NCBI GenBank assembly: GCA_964493945.1
Contig: CAZBQG010000028.1
Coordinates: 1-23,983 of the forward strand
Reading direction: 5' to 3'
DNA length: 23,983 nucleotides
Origin: CAZBQG01 sp964493945
GTDB taxonomy: Bacteria > Pseudomonadota > Alphaproteobacteria > Rhodospirillales > UBA2165
The notes below the pieces were generated by a model that did no database searches, was not told where the DNA came from, and was given only the letters and a program-made list of their open reading frames with translations. Below are positions 20,450 to 23,983 of this stretch, one piece after another; position 1 is the first letter of the stretch, and every line of letters starts with the position of its first letter. The translations under genes were made by a program, and so were the position numbers.

Positions 20450-20905
20450 TCAGGCCAGGGGAGCTTCCTCAAATATGTCTGCCAGCGCAATCAGAGAGCG
20501 CACCAACTCATGGCGCGCCTGGCTTTCGTCTTCGCTGGGCAGATGGTCAAAGACCCAGACCGCCAGTTTTCCGTCGGCATGGATATCTCGCAAAACGCCA
20601 GCGCGGGCTTCCATCACCTCATCAGTCCAGATATCAGCCCGCTGCCTTGCCGCATCGGCCAGTACCGAAAGATTGGGGCTTTCGTTCAAAGGGCCCTGTA
20701 CCTCACCTTGGGAAATGGTCAGGGCGAAGGCCAGATCGTTGCGGTCGTTGGTTTCTTCGCGCATGGGCAAATGATCGAACACCCAGATGGCCATCAGGCC
20801 CGTCCCCCGGATGGCTTCGGTAACCCTGGCCCGGTCCGGCTCGGACTGGCTGGTCCAAAGTTCTACATATTCCTCCGCGATCTGATCGAAAGCTGTCAGA
20901 TCTAT
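20450..20905 (-). CDS. Hypothetical protein with a 76-residue internal duplication
   Basis: I do not recognise the family. The conventional reading starts at ATG 20794 (114 residues). The frame stays open upstream, and the protein is a tandem duplication: WVFDHLP occurs with its W at residues 41 and 117, and an upstream LWTSQ/IWTDE pair has W at 17 and 93, both 76 residues apart. The first copy is complete only if translation begins near 20905, where AAGGAAAAAAG precedes ATA-GAT-CTG. No ATG, GTG or TTG exists in that extension, so initiation at ATA or CTG, a changed start codon, or a sequencing error must be invoked. It is acidic, soluble, with no signal or membrane segment. It follows the DUF123 gene on the same strand by about 60 bases. 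Confidence 0.6.
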   Translation of the reverse strand: MDLTAFDQIAEEYVELWTSQSEPDRARVTEAIRGTGLMAIWVFDHLPMREETNDRNDLAFALTISQGEVQGPLNESPNLSVLADAARQRADIWTDEVMEARAGVLRDIHADGKLAVWVFDHLPSEDESQARHELVRSLIALADIFEEAPLA

Positions 20906-20943
20906 CTTTTTTCCTTTTCCTCGCCCCGGCGCCCCATTCTATG

Positions 20944-20970
20944 TCCTGATGGTCAGTAAAACCATCAGGA
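20944..20970 (-). promoter_or_regulatory. Perfect stem-loop over the 3' end of the DUF123 gene
   Basis: A 10-bp perfect inverted repeat (TCCTGATGGT at 20944-20953, ACCATCAGGA at 20961-20970) with a 7-base loop overlaps the DUF123 stop codon at 20965-20967. There is no T-run on the minus-strand side, so it is not a standard intrinsic terminator. It may slow 3' decay or act as a processing or partial termination site before the next gene. Confidence 0.55.
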
Positions 20971-21423
20971 TTCTTTGCCGATCCATGTGAAATCGGCCTC
21001 CAGGACCGTGAAAATATCCAGAGGCCGCGCACCGGATGCCAGACGCACCAGGTGGGACGGGCAGTTTTTGCAATCTGTACTGCCGAACCCGGCCAGAGGG
21101 GCAAACACACCGGGCATTTCCAAAAGGCGCCCGATCAGGGCGCATTCGCTCTGATCCAGAAAAGCCGCGGCACCCATGACCCTGGATACGGCGCGCAGAT
21201 GATCCACATGCCAATGTTTTTTCTTTTTCAAACCCAGATGGCGGCCCAGGCGGGCCCGCAGACCGCCCGGTCCCCGGGCGCTGCCGCCATAAATATAGCG
21301 CCCGGGCTCAATGCGGGGGTGTTTCAGCCGGGCGATGGGCAATTGGCGGGGCCTGGCCAGATTCATCATGACCGCATAGGCGCCGGGGCTTTGGGGGAAA
21401 TGTTTTGCCGCCCGTGACGCCAT
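20965..21423 (-). CDS. DUF123 / GIY-YIG-like nuclease-domain protein (COG1833)
   Basis: Predicted 152-residue protein of the DUF123 family, a compact relative of GIY-YIG/Uri endonucleases. Recognisable blocks are PGAYAVMMNL near residue 13, GRYIYGGSARGPGGLRARL (41-59), KKKHWHVDHLRA, the SECAL segment and the cysteine-containing GFGSTDCKNCPSHL. The family is suspected of nucleic-acid cleavage or repair, but no defined reaction is established to my knowledge. ATG 21423 places the first conserved block at the usual distance; an in-frame GTG at 21483 is a possible longer start. It is divergent from the CNBD-TPR gene, with only 65 bases between starts, so both promoters must lie in or overlap that short stretch. 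It seems unrelated to the catabolic genes. Confidence 0.85.
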   Translation of the reverse strand: MASRAAKHFPQSPGAYAVMMNLARPRQLPIARLKHPRIEPGRYIYGGSARGPGGLRARLGRHLGLKKKKHWHVDHLRAVSRVMGAAAFLDQSECALIGRLLEMPGVFAPLAGFGSTDCKNCPSHLVRLASGARPLDIFTVLEADFTWIGKES

Positions 21424-21488
21424 GAACCGGAAGCCTTTTTTAGGGTGCAAAATCTTTACGGAATCGAAAGGATATTGTTGCACAGTTC

Positions 21489-23354
21489 ATGCTGGAAGAG
21501 CGGCATAAAAAAGCCGCCTCCCAGAGGTCCAATGGACCAAAAGGTGTTGTGGTGAAGAATTTCGAGAAGAGCTTCAAGGACGGTGAGATTATTTTCCGCG
21601 AAGGTCAACGCGGAAAGGCGGCCTATGTCATCGTTTCGGGTCAGGTTGAGCTGACCAAGAAAAAGGGCCGCAAGCAAATCCACCTGGCCAAGCTGTCCGC
21701 CGGCGAGATATTCGGCGAAATGGGCGTCATCGACAAATCGGCGCGCAGCGCCACGGCCCGTGCCATCGGCCCCGTCCTGGTGGATATGGTGGAGAAGGAA
21801 GATTTCATCGCGTCGCTCGAAAAGCAGCCCGATGTGGCTTTGACCGTGATTGGAAATCTGGCAGGCCGCCTGCGGGATACCAACCGCCTGATCGTCGAAG
21901 GCGGCAAAAGTTCTGCTGGCGGGACCAAGCCCGGTATTTCCATGCAGGGCCTGCTGGATGCGTTTTTCTCGCGCCGCGCCAGCCGGGAAAGATTCCTGGA
22001 AATCCGCATCACCCGTCTCAGGGGTGACGATGAAGGTGAGCAAAGCAATCTGGTGGCCAAGAGCTTCGACGGCATCAAAGGCGTGCGCGCCATGGCCATG
22101 GAGGAAAGCCTGGCGGTCAATCAGCCGGAAGAATTAAGCGCCCTCCTGACCCCCGCCCAGACGGCCGGCCGCCAATGGCTGGCTCAGGAAATGGCCGATC
22201 TTCTGATCTGGGGGGAAATGAACGAGACCCGCACCGCACTTCATTTGCGTTTTATTTCCGCCCCCTTGGCGGACGATCATCCGGGCAGTTTCCTGATCAC
22301 GGACCGGCTTACCCTGCCTGCCGATTTTCCGGATAATTACGCACCGCTATTGGCCGCCGTCGCCTTGGCGGCCACCACGCCCCGCACCGAATTTCTCCGC
22401 TGCCTGCAAAAAAGCCTGCTTCTACCCACGCTGGAAGAGGCCCAGGAAAACGGCCGCCAGCCGCCCATCGAGTTGAGCCTGGCCGATCAAATGACGCTGC
22501 AGACCTGTTACGGCAATGTGACTGCCCTGATTGGCCATCAGGCGAGCGATCCCAACTGGTACCGGCGCGCAGCCCAGACCTATCAGGAAGTTCTGGAAGT
22601 ACTGCCGAAAGAAGAATCCCCCCATGACTGGGCCACGGTGCAGCGCCATCTGGGGCTGATCCTGCAAGCCATCGGCGAGCGGGCCAGCGACGATGAAATA
22701 CTCAATAATGCGGCCCAGGCCTACCGTTCCGCCCTGGAAATTTTTACCAGCCACCGCTTCCCGGTTGAGTGGGCGGCGCTGCAGGGAAAATTGGGCAGCA
22801 CTTTATACAAGCTGGATTTCCTCAAGGGTGACACGGAAATTCTGAAAGACGCCATCAGCGCCTTTCAATCGGCCCTGCAGGTCTTCACCCGCCAGGCCAA
22901 CCCGCTCCGCTGGAGCGAGGCCAAAAACAATATGGGTCAGGCCCTGCAGGTTTGGGGCGATCTGGCCCGCAGCCGGGAACTTCTGGAGCGGGCCGTGCTT
23001 TGCTGTCAGGAAGCCTTGCAGGTGCGCACCCGCTATGACACGCCCATGCATTGGGCGGCGACCCAGAACAATCTGGGTTCGGCGCTCTTCTTACTTGGCA
23101 AATTGACCGAGGATTCGGAGCATCTTGAGGGTGCCGCCGAGGCATTCGGCCAGGCCCTGGAAGTCTATCAGGACCAGGGTGCGGCCCGCCTGGCCAAGGT
23201 GACGGAACGCAATATGTCCAAGGCCGAGGACCTGCTCCGCGCCCGCCTCGCCCGCAAGGTGGCGACGGTCTACTGGGAAGACGAGGAAAGCACGCGCCGC
23301 GCCATGTCGCTCAGGGACAATCTGCGCCGCCGGGAGTTGGAAGAAGAAGCCTGA
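21489..23354 (+). CDS. Cyclic-nucleotide-binding domain fused to an array of 47-residue TPR repeats
   Basis: Predicted 621-residue soluble protein. Residues 26-133 form a Crp-type cyclic nucleotide-binding domain; its phosphate-binding cassette is GEIFGEMGVIDKSARSATAR (72-91), with E77 and R86 in the places used to contact cAMP/cGMP. There is no helix-turn-helix, so it is not a standard Crp regulator. Residues 165-300 form an unidentified domain containing EMADLLIWGEM. From about 330 to 575 a tetratricopeptide array follows with exact 47-residue spacing: W381, W428, W475 and W522 mark successive repeats, with degenerate copies on either side. The C-terminus is charged and helical. The design suggests a nucleotide-gated scaffold for protein interaction. 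ATG 21489 has only a distant AAAGGA; a GTG at 21552 with AAAGG is an alternative start. Confidence 0.85.
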   Translation: MLEERHKKAASQRSNGPKGVVVKNFEKSFKDGEIIFREGQRGKAAYVIVSGQVELTKKKGRKQIHLAKLSAGEIFGEMGVIDKSARSATARAIGPVLVDMVEKEDFIASLEKQPDVALTVIGNLAGRLRDTNRLIVEGGKSSAGGTKPGISMQGLLDAFFSRRASRERFLEIRITRLRGDDEGEQSNLVAKSFDGIKGVRAMAMEESLAVNQPEELSALLTPAQTAGRQWLAQEMADLLIWGEMNETRTALHLRFISAPLADDHPGSFLITDRLTLPADFPDNYAPLLAAVALAATTPRTEFLRCLQKSLLLPTLEEAQENGRQPPIELSLADQMTLQTCYGNVTALIGHQASDPNWYRRAAQTYQEVLEVLPKEESPHDWATVQRHLGLILQAIGERASDDEILNNAAQAYRSALEIFTSHRFPVEWAALQGKLGSTLYKLDFLKGDTEILKDAISAFQSALQVFTRQANPLRWSEAKNNMGQALQVWGDLARSRELLERAVLCCQEALQVRTRYDTPMHWAATQNNLGSALFLLGKLTEDSEHLEGAAEAFGQALEVYQDQGAARLAKVTERNMSKAEDLLRARLARKVATVYWEDEESTRRAMSLRDNLRRRELEEEA

Positions 23355-23431
23355 ACCCGGCGCCAGCCCTCCCCCTGCCCCCGAACAAGTTCTTTTCAAC
23401 TCCACGCGGCGCGGTTAGTCTGCGGCCCGTC

Positions 23432-23449
23432 GGAGAAAATCATTTCTCC
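23432..23449 (+). repeat. Short inverted repeat upstream of the NTF2-like gene
   Basis: GGAGAAA (23432-23438) and TTTCTCC (23443-23449) form a 7-bp palindrome with a 4-base spacer, 20 bases before the GTG start of the next gene. No T-run follows. It may be an operator or a small leader hairpin; nothing else notable is seen in this 114-base intergenic stretch. Confidence 0.35.
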
Positions 23450-23468
23450 CCGTGCGGGTGTTGGGATC

Positions 23469-23873
23469 GTGACCGAGAAGTTTTCCGTTCAATTCGCCAA
23501 CGAGGCCTTTTACCTGGCCTTCCTCGGCGGCGATTTTGCCGCCATGGATGGGCTGTGGGCCCATGACACGGATGTGGGCTGCATTCATCCGGGCTGGGAG
23601 CCGTTGCTGGGCCGGGAGCAGGTGATGGAAAGCTGGAACGCCATCTTTGCCAATTCGGAGCTGCCGGAATTCGAATACCGGGAGGTCTCGACGACGCTTT
23701 CGAGCGATTGCGCCATCGTCCTCACCTATGAGATTTTCGAAGAGGCTTTCCTGGTGGCCACCAACATCTTCGTCCGCGAAGACGATGCCTGGAAGATCAT
23801 CCACCACCAGTCCGGCGGCTGCCCGCCCATGACCGACGAGGATGAAATCGGCGCGGAGCCGTTGTTGCAGTAG
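23469..23873 (+). CDS. SnoaL/NTF2-like domain protein
   Basis: Predicted 134-residue single-domain protein of the NTF2-like (SnoaL_3/DUF4440) type. The order of the early helix FANEAFYLAFLGGDFAAMDG, the WAHDTDVGCIHPGWEPLLGR segment, and the later strands CAIVLTYEIFEEAFLVATNI and WKIIHHQSGG is typical. The fold makes a cone-shaped pocket used by isomerases, cyclases, dehydratases or simple binding proteins, so the reaction cannot be stated. The start is GTG 23469; the ribosome site is weak (GGGTGTTGGG). It lies downstream of the CNBD-TPR gene on the same strand with 114 bases between, so co-transcription is uncertain. Its stop is only 4 bases from the putative insertion-sequence end. Confidence 0.8.
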   Translation: MTEKFSVQFANEAFYLAFLGGDFAAMDGLWAHDTDVGCIHPGWEPLLGREQVMESWNAIFANSELPEFEYREVSTTLSSDCAIVLTYEIFEEAFLVATNIFVREDDAWKIIHHQSGGCPPMTDEDEIGAEPLLQ

Positions 23874-23876
23874 GGG

Positions 23877-23983
23877 TGTCAACGCCGGAGCAATAATCCA
23901 CCACTGGCCGGAGTAATAATCCACCACCAGGGCGGAGTAAAACTAGTCAACTAGGGTCAGGGCTCATTAATTCAGATAGAAGA
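23877..23983. mobile_element. Probable terminus of an IS21-like insertion sequence (runs off the window)
   Basis: The sequence opens with TGTCAACGCC and carries a 21-base unit, GCCGGAGYAATAATCCACCAC, at 23884-23904 and 23907-23927. A third, diverged copy starts with GGCGGAGTAA at 23931. A TG-starting end with two or three closely spaced terminal repeats is characteristic of IS21-family elements. No transposase is in the window; it would be expected beyond 23983. The boundary just after the NTF2-like stop fits an insertion. Identification is by pattern only. Confidence 0.5.
23884..23940 (+). repeat. Three direct repeats, 23-24 bases apart
   Basis: Two copies of a 21-base sequence differing at one base, followed by a partial third copy, form a direct-repeat array. 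In an IS21-like end these would be transposase binding sites. The array is too short and its period too small for a CRISPR. Confidence 0.75.

Noticed and set aside
20703..21110. 136-codon minus-strand frame overlapping the DUF123 gene and the duplicated protein
   Set aside because: Composition is unlike protein and both overlapped genes have internal evidence (family blocks, repeat structure).
23884..23940. Possible CRISPR array
   Set aside because: Repeats are nearly adjacent with 2-3 base spacers, and there are no cas genes; an IS end explains them better.

Overview
The window looks like a draft-genome scaffold from a GC-rich alphaproteobacterium, probably a Rhodospirillales-type aerobic or microaerobic heterotroph. 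This assignment rests on protein style and gene content only; no rRNA or other marker gene is present. A 10-N assembly gap lies inside one gene.

Layout. (1) Positions 1-335: the 3' end of a peptide/dipeptide-type ABC transporter binding protein, closed by a strong intrinsic terminator. (2) 355-8277: an FAD aromatic monooxygenase (+), convergent with a minus-strand block containing a phthalate-dioxygenase-like Rieske oxygenase and a two-gene ATP-dependent iron-sulfur reductase. The latter is a tandem activase fused to one HgdB-like half, plus a separate second half. (3) 8278-8512: a regulatory intergenic region with a leader hairpin and TTCAA-type repeats, divergent to a TetR regulator (8513-9124). 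(4) 9121-20333: a long minus-strand run read right to left: hemerythrin, GMC oxidoreductase, HTD2/MaoC-like hydratase, crotonase, two paralogous acyl-CoA ligases, a 4,5-dihydroxyphthalate-decarboxylase-like protein and a DMSO-reductase-family molybdoenzyme. Most junctions are 4-nt GTGA overlaps or gaps under 20 nt; the largest is 59 nt, so this reads as an operon. The molybdoenzyme carries an apparent one-base frameshift near 9435. (5) 20450-21423: a small internally duplicated protein and a DUF123 GIY-YIG-like protein. (6) 21489-23873: a cyclic-nucleotide-binding/TPR fusion and an NTF2-like protein. (7) 23877 to the end: repeats resembling the end of an IS21-type insertion sequence.

How the genes may work together (inference): CoA ligases activate a carboxylic acid; crotonase and HTD2-like enzymes process the acyl-CoA; the GMC enzyme oxidises an alcohol; Rieske and FAD oxygenases hydroxylate a ring; the decarboxylase-like protein may remove an aromatic carboxylate. 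The unusual element is that oxygen-dependent enzymes sit beside an ATP-driven low-potential reductase of the benzoyl-CoA reductase/2-hydroxyacyl-CoA dehydratase activase type and a molybdoenzyme. Together these suggest an uncharacterised hybrid route for an aromatic or other recalcitrant acid, probably under TetR control. The substrate cannot be read from sequence.
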